Source: Conexibacter sp.
GTDB lineage: Bacteria; Actinomycetota; Thermoleophilia; Solirubrobacterales; Solirubrobacteraceae
Assembly (NCBI GenBank): GCA_025964295.1
Contig: JAOPZD010000042.1
Span: 1 to 5,768 of the forward strand
Direction: 5' to 3'
DNA length: 5,768 bases
Shown: positions 1 to 5,251 of the stretch, one piece after another
How positions within the stretch are numbered: position 1 is the first letter of the stretch
Layout: every line of letters starts with the position of its first letter
The notes under the pieces: generated by a model
Database searches by the model: none
What the model was told of the DNA's origin: nothing
What the model saw: the letters and a program-made list of their open reading frames with translations, nothing else
Position numbers and translations under genes: made by a program

Positions 1-549
1 GTGCTCGCGCCGGCCGGCTCGGGGAGCGTCCTGCGGCGCCTCGGCGTGGCGGCGGTCGAGGAGCTGGCCGTCGGCGACGTCGTCGCGCTGTCGTCCACCG
101 TGGCCGTCCGCGCGGTCCCCGCCCGCCACGACGGGCGCCGCCTGCCGCTCGGCCGCGACGTTCCGGCGCTGGGGTACGTCGTCGAGGGCGCTCGCCGGAT
201 CTACTTCGCCGGCGACACCCAGCTCTTCAGCGGCATGGCGCGCCTGGCCGATCCGCCGCTCGACGTCGCCCTGCTGCCGATCTGGGGCTGGGGCCCGTCC
301 CTGGGCCCGGGGCACCTGCACCCGGCGACGGCGACCGAAGCCGCCGTCCTGCTGCACCCGCGGATCGTCGTCCCGATCCACTGGGGGACGTTCCTGCCGA
401 TCGCCTCGTCGCGCCGCAACGGCTGGGTCCTCACCCATCTCCGCGACGACTTCCTGGACCGCATGCGCGCGGTCGGCGTGCCGGTCGCCGCGCTGGACCC
501 GGGCCAGACCCTCGACCTGGACGACGCGCCGACCACCCGCCCGGGGTGA
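1..549 (+). CDS. Metallo-beta-lactamase-fold hydrolase, UlaG-like, C-terminal part (N-terminus outside window)
   Basis: Frame 1 is open from the first base to the TGA at 547-549, giving 182 visible residues. Motifs of the metallo-beta-lactamase fold appear in order: a metal-site histidine in PARHDGRR (about residue 43), the bridging aspartate in YFAGDTQLF (about 72), a GHLHPATATEAA segment (104-115) and the last metal-binding histidine in VPIHWGTF (about 127). This pattern fits the UlaG / NAPE-hydrolase-like branch of metal-dependent hydrolases. The N-terminal HxHxDH metal motif is not present, so roughly the first third of the protein must lie upstream. The GTG at base 1 is simply where the window begins and should not be read as the start. 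The substrate cannot be inferred; proteins of this branch hydrolyse phosphodiesters, lactones or related bonds. The stop codon lies inside the regulatory motif that precedes the next gene. Confidence 0.88.
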   Translation: MLAPAGSGSVLRRLGVAAVEELAVGDVVALSSTVAVRAVPARHDGRRLPLGRDVPALGYVVEGARRIYFAGDTQLFSGMARLADPPLDVALLPIWGWGPSLGPGHLHPATATEAAVLLHPRIVVPIHWGTFLPIASSRRNGWVLTHLRDDFLDRMRAVGVPVAALDPGQTLDLDDAPTTRPG

Positions 550-578
550 GCCGCCGTCACCCCGGCGCGGCGGACGAT
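533..578 (+). promoter_or_regulatory. Composite heptamer operator/promoter (site A) before the AI-2E permease
   Basis: In the gene direction the site reads CCACCCG (533-539), N3, GGGGTGA (543-549), N7, TCACCCC (557-563). This matches 18 of 21 positions of the shared pattern TCACCCG-N3-CGGGTGA-N7-TCACCCG. A -10-like GACGAT follows at 573-578 after the same 9-bp gap seen in the other three copies. The left half lies inside the last codons of the hydrolase gene, whose TGA is part of the second heptamer. It is the most degenerate copy along with site D, but orientation and spacing are identical to the others. Its role as promoter or operator is inferred. Confidence 0.55.
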
Positions 579-1710
579 GGGATCCGCCGTGGCTCCCGAG
601 GACCCCCGCCCGCAGCGCGTCGCGATCATCCTGCCGCCGCGGACGCTCGTCACCGTCGCCGCCTTCGCTGGCGTGGTGGTGCTGGCCGTGCTCTCCGCCG
701 GGACGCTGCTCTCGATCCTCGTCGCCGCGATCCTGGCGCTCGGCCTCGACCCGCCCGTCGGGGCGCTCGTGGCCCGCGGCTGGCCGCGGGCCCGTGCGGC
801 GCTGGCGACCTTCGCCGCGCTGTTCGGCGCCGTCGTGGCGATCGTCGTGGTCGCCGCCGGGCCGCTGTGGGGCCAGATCGAGGACTTCGCCGACGCGCTG
901 CCGGGCTACTGGGACCAGCTGACCCACACCGACGCCTTCGAAAGCCTGGTCTCGACCGCCGGCGTCGACGACAAGGTCCGCAACGCGCTCAAGGACCTGG
1001 CGGCCGGGCTCCCCGACGCGGCGACGACCATCCTCGGGATCGCCGGCGGCGCGTTCGGCTCGGTGCTGTCGCTGGTCACGCTCACGTTCCTGGCGCTGTT
1101 CCTGCTGATGGAGCGGCCGGCCATCACCGACTGGCTGTTCGGCTTCGCGCCGCCGGAGGCCGAGCGGCGCTGGCGGCCCGTCCTGGAGGAGGCGATCCAC
1201 GCCGTCTCGGACTCCCTCATCGGCAACGTCGCGATCTCCTGCATCGCGGCCACGGTGGCCGGCCTGTCGGCGTGGGCCCTCGGCCTGCCGTTCCCGATCG
1301 TCCTCGCGGTCATCACCGGGTTCCTGGACCTCATCCCCCAGGTCGGCGCGACGATCGCGGCGGTCATCCTCGTCGCCGTCGCGCTGACCGTCTCGACGCC
1401 GGCGGCGATCGCGATGCTCGTGATCCAGCTCGTCTACCAGCAGGTCGAGAACTACGTCGTCTACCCCGTCGTCTACCGGCGCGCGGTCCAGCTCTCGGCG
1501 TTCACGACGATCGTCGCCGTCCTCGTCGCCGGCTCGCTGCTCGGCGTCGTGGGCGCGATCCTCGCGGTCCCGTTCGCCGCCACGATCAAGATCGTGCTCC
1601 GCGAGGCGGGCGCGCCGCGCCGCGCGCGCATGGCGGCCCTGCGCCGTCAGGACGCGCCGGAGGAGACCGTGGACGGCCGGGCCTCCGCGGAGCCGCTCAG
1701 GGTGCCGTGA
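577..1710 (+). CDS. AI-2E family transporter (PerM/YdiK-type permease)
   Basis: This encodes a 377-residue polytopic inner-membrane protein of the AI-2E transporter family, usual length about 350-380. Hydrophobic segments lie near residues 26-56, 74-95, 151-178, 217-236, 239-275 (two), 275-288 and 309-340. Two signatures are typical of the family: FLDLIPQVGATIAA (249-262) and QLVYQQVENYVVYPVV (284-299), the latter followed by RRAVQLSAFTT and a C-terminal LAVPFAATIKIV helix. The soluble segment at about 96-150 between early helices is also usual. Family members have been linked to autoinducer-2 export or to Na+/H+ antiport; which applies here cannot be told. ATG 577 is the longest sensible start, but it overlaps the -10-like hexamer of site A. 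If that promoter is used, GTG 589, in frame and preceded by GGGA, is the better start. The gene ends overlapping the 3' end of the convergent YihY-like gene by 14 bp. Confidence 0.93.
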   Translation: MGSAVAPEDPRPQRVAIILPPRTLVTVAAFAGVVVLAVLSAGTLLSILVAAILALGLDPPVGALVARGWPRARAALATFAALFGAVVAIVVVAAGPLWGQIEDFADALPGYWDQLTHTDAFESLVSTAGVDDKVRNALKDLAAGLPDAATTILGIAGGAFGSVLSLVTLTFLALFLLMERPAITDWLFGFAPPEAERRWRPVLEEAIHAVSDSLIGNVAISCIAATVAGLSAWALGLPFPIVLAVITGFLDLIPQVGATIAAVILVAVALTVSTPAAIAMLVIQLVYQQVENYVVYPVVYRRAVQLSAFTTIVAVLVAGSLLGVVGAILAVPFAATIKIVLREAGAPRRARMAALRRQDAPEETVDGRASAEPLRVP

Positions 1711-2509
1711 CCGCCGAGGGCGGGGCCGCCGGCGGCGATCCGGCCACCCGGTCGTCGCCCGTCGCGGCCATCGAGCCGATCGCCGCCGCCCCGACGATGA
1801 TGAAGCCGCCGGCCCACAGCACGCTCAGGAGCGTGAAGGCCACGCCGATGGCCCCGAACTCCGACGACGAGCTGCTCATCGCCCGCGGCACGTAGACCGC
1901 GCAGCCGGCGCCCAGGACCGTCATGCCCACGGCGCACAGTCCGGCCTGCGGGATCAGCCGGCGCCACGGCAGGCGCCCGTCGAGCAGGATGTACGGCGTC
2001 AGCAGCCACAGGACGAACGCCCCGGCCAGGGCGAGCAGGACGCCGGGCACGCCGTGGACCCAGGAGGCCACGAGCAGGTGCAGCGCGCCGTAGACGACCA
2101 CCACCGCCAGCCACCGCAGGCCCGCGAGCGTGCCGCGGAAGCCGCGCCGGGGCAGCTGCCAGGTCAGCTCGAAGATCCGCTGCAGGGTGCGGCTGAAGCT
2201 CAGCGCCGAGACCACGACGAGCACCACGCCGACCACCGTGATCGAGCTGCCCGACGCGGGCGCCGCGAACGCGGTCCGCACCGCGCTCGCCGCGTCGCCG
2301 GAGAGCCCGAAGCGCCGGATCAGCGCGTCCGCGAAGGACCGCCCGTCGCGCGAGCCCAGCGACGCCAGCACGATCAGCAGCGGGATCAGCGCGCTGAACG
2401 CCTGGGCGCCGATCACCAGCGAGCGGTCGACGATGTCGAGCGCGAGCACGCGCTCGAGGATCCGCCGCACGAGCACCAGCAGGGCGCGGACGGGGCGGCG
2501 CTGCCGCAT
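1697..2509 (-). CDS. YihY/BrkB family inner-membrane protein
   Basis: The product is a 270-residue protein of the YihY/virulence factor BrkB family (UPF0761-like), once misannotated as ribonuclease BN. Six hydrophobic segments fit the family: about 28-50, 88-106, 130-150, 154-176, 186-208 and 218-247. Family-like features are the first helix with IGAQAFSALIPLLIVLAS, the SFSRTLQRIFELTWQLP stretch (104-120) between helices 2 and 3, and TPYILLDGRLPWRRLIPQA (171-189). The C-terminus is a short Ala/Pro-rich tail. ATG 2509 is preferred; GTG 2515, two codons upstream, is an alternative. An in-frame ATG exists at 2665, but it would run through the end of the DUF6325 gene with Arg/Ser/Pro-rich shadow sequence. 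The gene follows the DUF6325 stop by about 31 bp, so it is the last gene of a three-gene operon. Molecular function is unknown; a role in envelope integrity or transport is the usual guess. Confidence 0.88.
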   Translation of the reverse strand: MRQRRPVRALLVLVRRILERVLALDIVDRSLVIGAQAFSALIPLLIVLASLGSRDGRSFADALIRRFGLSGDAASAVRTAFAAPASGSSITVVGVVLVVVSALSFSRTLQRIFELTWQLPRRGFRGTLAGLRWLAVVVVYGALHLLVASWVHGVPGVLLALAGAFVLWLLTPYILLDGRLPWRRLIPQAGLCAVGMTVLGAGCAVYVPRAMSSSSSEFGAIGVAFTLLSVLWAGGFIIVGAAAIGSMAATGDDRVAGSPPAAPPSAVTAP

Positions 2510-2540
2510 CCGCACGCCGTCCGGTTCCGCCGCCCGCTGC

Positions 2541-2975
2541 TCAGCGCGCCGGGATGCCGAGGGCGGCAAGCGCGCGCTCGACCTCGTCGGCGGCGACCAT
2601 GTGGCGCAGCGCGACGCGGCCGCCGGACGCGCGGATCCCGGCGACCAGCTCGCGCGCCCACACATGCTCGAAGACGACGAGCGCCGCGGAGGCGCCGGGG
2701 CTCAGCGCCTCGCCGATGGCCGCCAGATCGGCGTCGTCGACCAGGCCCAGGACCTCGCCCTCCAGCGCGTCCAGACCGGGCGCGGTGTCCGCGTCGACCT
2801 CGGTGAGCTCGCGGCTGGTGACCGTGCCGTCCTCGCCGCGCTCGACGAAGAGGAGGTCGATGATCCGCACCGCGCCGCTGCCGACGGCGTCGGCCAGCCG
2901 CTGCCCGAGGTCCCCGGCGAGGCCGTCGCCGGAGAACTCGATCGCGACGATCTCGACGGGGCCCGAGACGCTCAT
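2541..2975 (-). CDS. DUF6325 family protein
   Basis: This is a 144-residue, mostly acidic soluble protein. It opens with MSVSGPVEIVAIEF and contains VRIIDLLFVERGEDGTVTSREL (36-57), a Glu/Asp-rich middle (LEGEVLGLVDDADLAAIGEAL, 71-91), then SAALVVFEHVWARELVAGIRASGG (96-119) and a terminal helix. The order and wording fit the DUF6325 family, small proteins common in actinobacteria and often beside DUF1269/SHOCT proteins. No catalytic motif or membrane segment is visible. The start is fixed by a 4-bp ATGA overlap with the DUF1269 stop (ATG 2975-2973, TGA 2974-2972), which implies translational coupling. The phrase D-L-(V/L)-(L/F)-V-E-R-x-(D/E)-D-G is shared with the upstream DUF1269 protein, suggesting that the two have related soluble domains or an old duplication. 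Function is unknown; a partner of the DUF1269 protein is a reasonable inference. Confidence 0.85.
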   Translation of the reverse strand: MSVSGPVEIVAIEFSGDGLAGDLGQRLADAVGSGAVRIIDLLFVERGEDGTVTSRELTEVDADTAPGLDALEGEVLGLVDDADLAAIGEALSPGASAALVVFEHVWARELVAGIRASGGRVALRHMVAADEVERALAALGIPAR

Positions 2976-3463
2976 GCCGAGGCGCCCGCCTTGGCCAGCG
3001 CGTCGCTCAGCGCGGCCTCCGTGTCGGGATCCAGCGAGGAGTGGATGATCGTGCCGGGGATCTTGACGTCGGCCAGCAGCTTGTCCACGTTGGCGTTGCG
3101 GACCAGCGCGACCAGCGCGACGTTGCCCGGCTGCAACTGCTCGCCGAGCTCCTTCATGAAGGAGTCGTCGACGCCCGCGTCGCTCATGGCGCCCGCCGCC
3201 GCGCCGCTCGCCGCGCCGATCGCCATGCCGAAGAACGGCACGAGGAAGAGCAGGCCGATGAGGCCGCCCCAGGCCGCGCCGCCGAGCGCACCGGTCGCGG
3301 TCAGCGAGGGCTGGTGCAGCTTGACCTTGCCGTCGTCGCGACGCTCGACCAGGACGAGGTCGTCGAGGTCGACCAGATGGCCCTTGCGCGCCTCGTCGAG
3401 GTTGGCGGCGACCTGCTCGGCCGTCGACTTGTCGGGGTAGGCGATGGCGATGAGGTTGCTCAC
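2972..3463 (-). CDS. DUF1269 domain-containing membrane protein
   Basis: The product has 163 residues and starts VSNLIAIAYPDKSTAEQVAANLDE, the usual opening of DUF1269 proteins (family form MSNLIVIAF...). Residues 35-50 hold the DLVLVERRDDGKVKLHQ strand pair. Residues 57-92 are a Gly/Ala-rich hydrophobic hairpin (GALGGAAWGGLIGLLFLVPFFGMAIGAASGAAAGAM) with glycine-zipper spacing. A C-terminal alpha/beta part (VALVALVRNANVDKLL...GTIIHSSL) completes the family layout, and the length is normal. GTG 3463 is chosen over in-frame ATG 3502 because GGAG at 3474-3471 sits 7 bases upstream of it, the protein then begins at the conserved MSNLI-like motif, and ATG 3502 falls inside the -10-like element of site B. 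This is the first gene of the operon with DUF6325 and YihY. Its biochemical role is unknown; it is presumably membrane-associated. Confidence 0.9.
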   Translation of the reverse strand: MSNLIAIAYPDKSTAEQVAANLDEARKGHLVDLDDLVLVERRDDGKVKLHQPSLTATGALGGAAWGGLIGLLFLVPFFGMAIGAASGAAAGAMSDAGVDDSFMKELGEQLQPGNVALVALVRNANVDKLLADVKIPGTIIHSSLDPDTEAALSDALAKAGASA

Positions 3464-3470
3464 GGTGGCG

Positions 3471-3474
3471 CTCC
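3471..3474 (-). promoter_or_regulatory. Ribosome binding site deciding the DUF1269 start
   Basis: GGAG on the minus strand at 3474-3471 lies 7 bases before GTG 3463. It supports GTG 3463 over ATG 3502. If transcription starts about 7 bases after the -10-like hexamer of site B, the mRNA leader would be about 30 nt, enough to hold this site. Confidence 0.6.
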
Positions 3475-3500
3475 GATTCCGTCGTGGGTTCTGGTGGCCC

Positions 3501-3546
3501 ATGCTCGGCGCGCGGCGGGTGAGGCGCCGTCACCCGGCACGGGTGA
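3501..3546 (-). promoter_or_regulatory. Composite heptamer operator/promoter (site B) before the DUF1269-DUF6325-YihY operon
   Basis: Read on the minus strand, the site is TCACCCG (3546-3540), TGC, CGGGTGA (3536-3530), N7, TCACCCG (3522-3516). All 21 heptamer positions match the shared pattern. A -10-like GAGCAT follows at 3506-3501, again 9 bp after the third heptamer. The site covers the stop codon and last codons of the upstream membrane-protein gene, so the promoter of the operon is embedded in the 3' end of its neighbour. The repeat is seen directly; promoter function and the approximate start of transcription near 3495 are inferred. Confidence 0.7.
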
Positions 3547-4636
3547 AGCGCGCCGCGGTCAGCTCGCGGGCGGTGGTGCGGCGTAGGGCCAGGACGCCGG
3601 CGCCCGCCAGGGCGAGGTAGATCAGCACCGCCCAGGCGCCGCCGATCGTCGGCAGCAGCCCGCCGAGGAGCAGCAGCGCCAGCAGCGCCACGACCGCGGC
3701 GAAGGCCAGCTCGGGATGGCCCACGACCACGGGGGCCGTGAAGCGCCGCACCGCCCGCGCCCAGCCCGCCCCGCTGGCCAGCCACGCGCCGAGCGCGAGC
3801 AGCAGGCCGAAGACCAGCGCCGTCACGGCGATGCTCGCCAGCAGCGACGTCGCGATCCGCCACGTCGCCGCCGCGGCCGGCTGTCCCGCGCCGTGGGCGG
3901 AGACCTGGTCGACGACGTAGGTCCCCGCCAGGCGCCGCACGACCAGGATCCCCAGCGCGGCAAGGACCAGGGCCACGCCCGCGCCGCCCAGGCCGCGCGC
4001 GCGGTCGCCCGAGAGCGCGACGCCGGCGACGAGCAGCACCACCAGCAACGCGAGCGCGCCCCAGCGCACGTCGCGCAGGATCCGCACCGCCGTGCGCACC
4101 GTGTCCAGCGCCTGCCCGCCAAGGATCCGGACGCGGCCGTGGTCGGGGCCGGTCGCGCCCGGCGCGACGCCGATGCGCTCGGCCAGCACGCCCAGCTCCG
4201 GGCGGAGGTCGAGCACGACCCCACGGGAGGCCAGGACGCCGTCCTGGTCGTCGACCGCCGCCACGAGCTGATCGTGCGCGCGGCGGTTGGTGGTGTCCCA
4301 CACCGTCGCGAACGCGCCCGAGGAGATGACCCGCTTGACCGTCCGCTCGGCCAGCTCGCCGGCGCCCGCCGTCAGCGGGCCGGCAAGCGGCGCCAGGCGC
4401 GGCGGCAGCGCGTCGCGGATCTGCGCGGTGACCTGTGGCGTGTCGACGACCTGGTCGGAGAGGTAGGCGGCGGTCGCGGCCTGGACGGCGGGGTCGCGCA
4501 GGAGCTGGCCGCTCGTGCTCACCCACTCGTCGGTGTCGAGCAGCTGCCGGTCGGCCCACGCGCCGAGCGCCGCCACGATGGCGACCACGCAGGCCAGCGA
4601 CAGCAGGATGCGGGCTGGCAGCGGCCGTCGCCTCAT
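3530..4636 (-). CDS. Polytopic membrane protein with large N-terminal extracytoplasmic domain, family not recognised
   Basis: The product has 368 residues. A short basic N-terminus (MRRRPLPAR) leads into a first membrane helix (8-28), which acts as a signal anchor. A hydrophilic region of about 160 residues follows (29-190), starting DRQLLDTDEWVSTSGQLLRDPAVQAA. Five further hydrophobic segments lie near 192-209, 217-234, 262-287, 309-328 and 333-351, before a basic tail. The LDTDEWV...LLRDPAVQAATAAYL opening resembles many uncharacterised actinobacterial membrane proteins that begin with a similar 'D-T-D-x-W-V...L-x-x-D-P-A-V' segment; I cannot attach a function. By topology the 29-190 domain should be outside the cytoplasm. 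ATG 4636 is chosen because residues before it in the open frame are Arg/Pro-rich and non-conserved in style, and because it lies exactly at the predicted transcription start of site C. There is no clear Shine-Dalgarno, so translation may be leaderless. The stop overlaps site B. Confidence 0.82.
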   Translation of the reverse strand: MRRRPLPARILLSLACVVAIVAALGAWADRQLLDTDEWVSTSGQLLRDPAVQAATAAYLSDQVVDTPQVTAQIRDALPPRLAPLAGPLTAGAGELAERTVKRVISSGAFATVWDTTNRRAHDQLVAAVDDQDGVLASRGVVLDLRPELGVLAERIGVAPGATGPDHGRVRILGGQALDTVRTAVRILRDVRWGALALLVVLLVAGVALSGDRARGLGGAGVALVLAALGILVVRRLAGTYVVDQVSAHGAGQPAAAATWRIATSLLASIAVTALVFGLLLALGAWLASGAGWARAVRRFTAPVVVGHPELAFAAVVALLALLLLGGLLPTIGGAWAVLIYLALAGAGVLALRRTTARELTAARFTRAG

Positions 4637-4642
4637 CTCACG

Positions 4643-4688
4643 AGCGTCCGGGACGCGTGGGTGACGCGGGCTCACCCGTGACGGGTGA
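4643..4688 (-). promoter_or_regulatory. Composite heptamer operator/promoter (site C) before the membrane-protein gene
   Basis: On the minus strand the site is TCACCCG (4688-4682), TCA, CGGGTGA (4678-4672), N7, TCACCCA (4664-4658), matching 20 of 21 pattern positions. The inner palindrome extends to 9-bp arms (4670-4678 with 4682-4690). The -10-like GACGCT is at 4648-4643. Its last T would be position -7, which places +1 exactly on the A of ATG 4636. Repeat and spacing are seen; function is inferred. Confidence 0.7.
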
Positions 4689-4784
4689 GCTCCATGGCGC
4701 GCACGCACACCGCGACCGGCAGCGGCGGCCTGGAGAGGCCGATGACCGGCTCGAGCCCGGCGAGCCGCCACCGTGTGGGCCGGA

Positions 4785-4830
4785 TCACCCGCGCCGGGTG
4801 ACGCCCCGTCCTCCCGCCGGTCCCGACCAT
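4785..4830 (+). promoter_or_regulatory. Composite heptamer operator/promoter (site D) before the small paralogous gene pair
   Basis: On the plus strand the site is TCACCCG (4785-4791), CGC, CGGGTGA (4795-4801), N7, then a degenerate third heptamer TCCTCCC (4809-4815, 4 of 7). The total is 18 of 21. The -10-like GACCAT is at 4825-4830, so the predicted +1 is the A of ATG 4837. The perfect 17-bp palindrome is clear; the third half-site alone would not be convincing without the other three copies. Confidence 0.65.
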
Positions 4831-4836
4831 CGGCGC

Positions 4837-5043
4837 ATGACGTCCTATGAGATCAGCGTCAAGGGGCACGTCAGCGAGGCCCTCCTGGCCGATCTCGACG
4901 GGCTCGAGGCGCACGAGCAGCCGCCGATGACCGTCCTGCTCAGCGAGGTCGACGGCGCGGCCGAGCTGCGCGTCCTGCTGGACCGCCTCTCAGACCGGGG
5001 CCTGGAGCTGGTCGAGGTCCGGCAGGTCGATCGGGATGGATGA
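4837..5043 (+). CDS. Small hypothetical protein, first of a tandem paralogous pair
   Basis: The product has 68 residues and opens MTSYEISVKGHVSEALLADLDGLEA. It looks like a compact alpha/beta protein: strand (YEISVKG, 4-10), helix (SEALLADLDG), strand (MTVLLSEV), helix (AAELRVLLDRLSDRG), strand (LELVEVRQV). No signal peptide, membrane segment or catalytic motif is visible. It aligns along its length with the product of the next gene (shared YEI-x-(V/I)-x-G, TVL, AELR-x-(L/I)L-x-RL, G-x-(E/D)L(V/L)E-x-R). ATG 4837 is chosen because the homology begins there, and because it lies at the predicted +1 of site D with no Shine-Dalgarno upstream, which suggests leaderless translation. The longer open frame upstream is Arg/Pro/Gly-rich antisense sequence and is ignored. 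The fold and length suggest a small binding or regulatory protein; the function is unknown. Confidence 0.8.
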   Translation: MTSYEISVKGHVSEALLADLDGLEAHEQPPMTVLLSEVDGAAELRVLLDRLSDRGLELVEVRQVDRDG

Positions 5044-5251
5044 CGCCTATGAGATCCGGATCCGCGGATCACTGAGCGATGCCGTGCGGTCAGAGCTGGC
5101 CGACAACGTCCGCGCCTTCGAGTCCACCGAAACCGTCCTGCGCGGCCGGGTGGCCGACCAGGCCGAGCTGCGCGGGATCCTGGCGCGGCTGGAGGAGCTG
5201 GGCTGCGACCTGCTGGAGGCCCGGCGGCTCACGCCGCGTCGCCGCGCCTGA
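5036..5251 (+). CDS. Small hypothetical protein, second of the tandem paralogous pair
   Basis: The product has 71 residues and opens MDDAYEIRIRGSLSDAVRSELADNV. It has the same strand-helix-strand-helix-strand pattern as the product of the preceding gene and similar key positions: YEIRIRG (5-11), TVLRGRV (33-39), ADQAELRGILARLEELGCDLLEARRL (40-65), then a basic tail (TPRRRA). ATG 5036 overlaps the end of the preceding gene by 8 bp, so the two are probably translationally coupled and co-transcribed from site D. The 3' end overlaps the stop region of the convergent LuxR-type gene by 23 bp (5229-5251). The pair looks like a tandem duplication whose copies have since diverged, and the products might form a heterodimer. 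That is inference, and no function is recognised. Confidence 0.8.
   Translation: MDDAYEIRIRGSLSDAVRSELADNVRAFESTETVLRGRVADQAELRGILARLEELGCDLLEARRLTPRRRA

Larger units (their letters stand above)
4637..4836. promoter_or_regulatory. Divergent intergenic control region
   Basis: These 200 bp separate the membrane-protein gene (-) from the small-gene pair (+). The region holds two outward-facing copies of the composite motif (site C at 4688-4643 and site D at 4785-4830). Each points at its own gene and each ends 21 bp before a start codon when counted from the third heptamer. The stretch between them (4691-4784) shows no further heptamer, no credible ORF and no RNA gene that I can recognise. Confidence 0.7.

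Noticed and set aside
1..3. GTG at the first base as the start of the hydrolase
   Set aside because: The protein would lack the HxHxDH metal motif and the first part of the fold; the GTG is a chance result of where the window begins.
541..565. Site A read as a simple terminator hairpin for the hydrolase gene (9-bp arms, 7-base loop)
   Set aside because: There is no T tract, and the same arrangement occurs in the divergent region (sites C and D), where no gene ends; a shared operator or promoter explains all four copies better.
546..1895. Long plus-strand open frame overlapping the AI-2E gene
   Set aside because: Its translation is Arg/Gly/Pro/Asp-rich with no hydrophobic core or motif, as expected from an out-of-frame reading of very G+C-rich coding DNA; the overlapping frame has clear AI-2E signatures.
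2054..3586. Several plus-strand open frames opposite the DUF1269-DUF6325-YihY operon
   Set aside because: All are low-complexity Arg/Ala/Ser/Asp-rich translations on the strand opposite well-supported genes, with no recognisable domain.
2976..4559. Upstream in-frame extension of the DUF6325 gene, making a 672-residue open frame
   Set aside because: The extension runs antisense-free but out of frame through the membrane-protein and DUF1269 genes and is Arg/Gly/Ala-rich shadow sequence. The family-like start at 2975 and the ATGA overlap fix the real gene.
4691..4784. Small RNA or extra small gene between the divergent sites C and D
   Set aside because: No convincing promoter, terminator, conserved fold or codon-biased ORF could be seen; the short ATG frames here are shadows.
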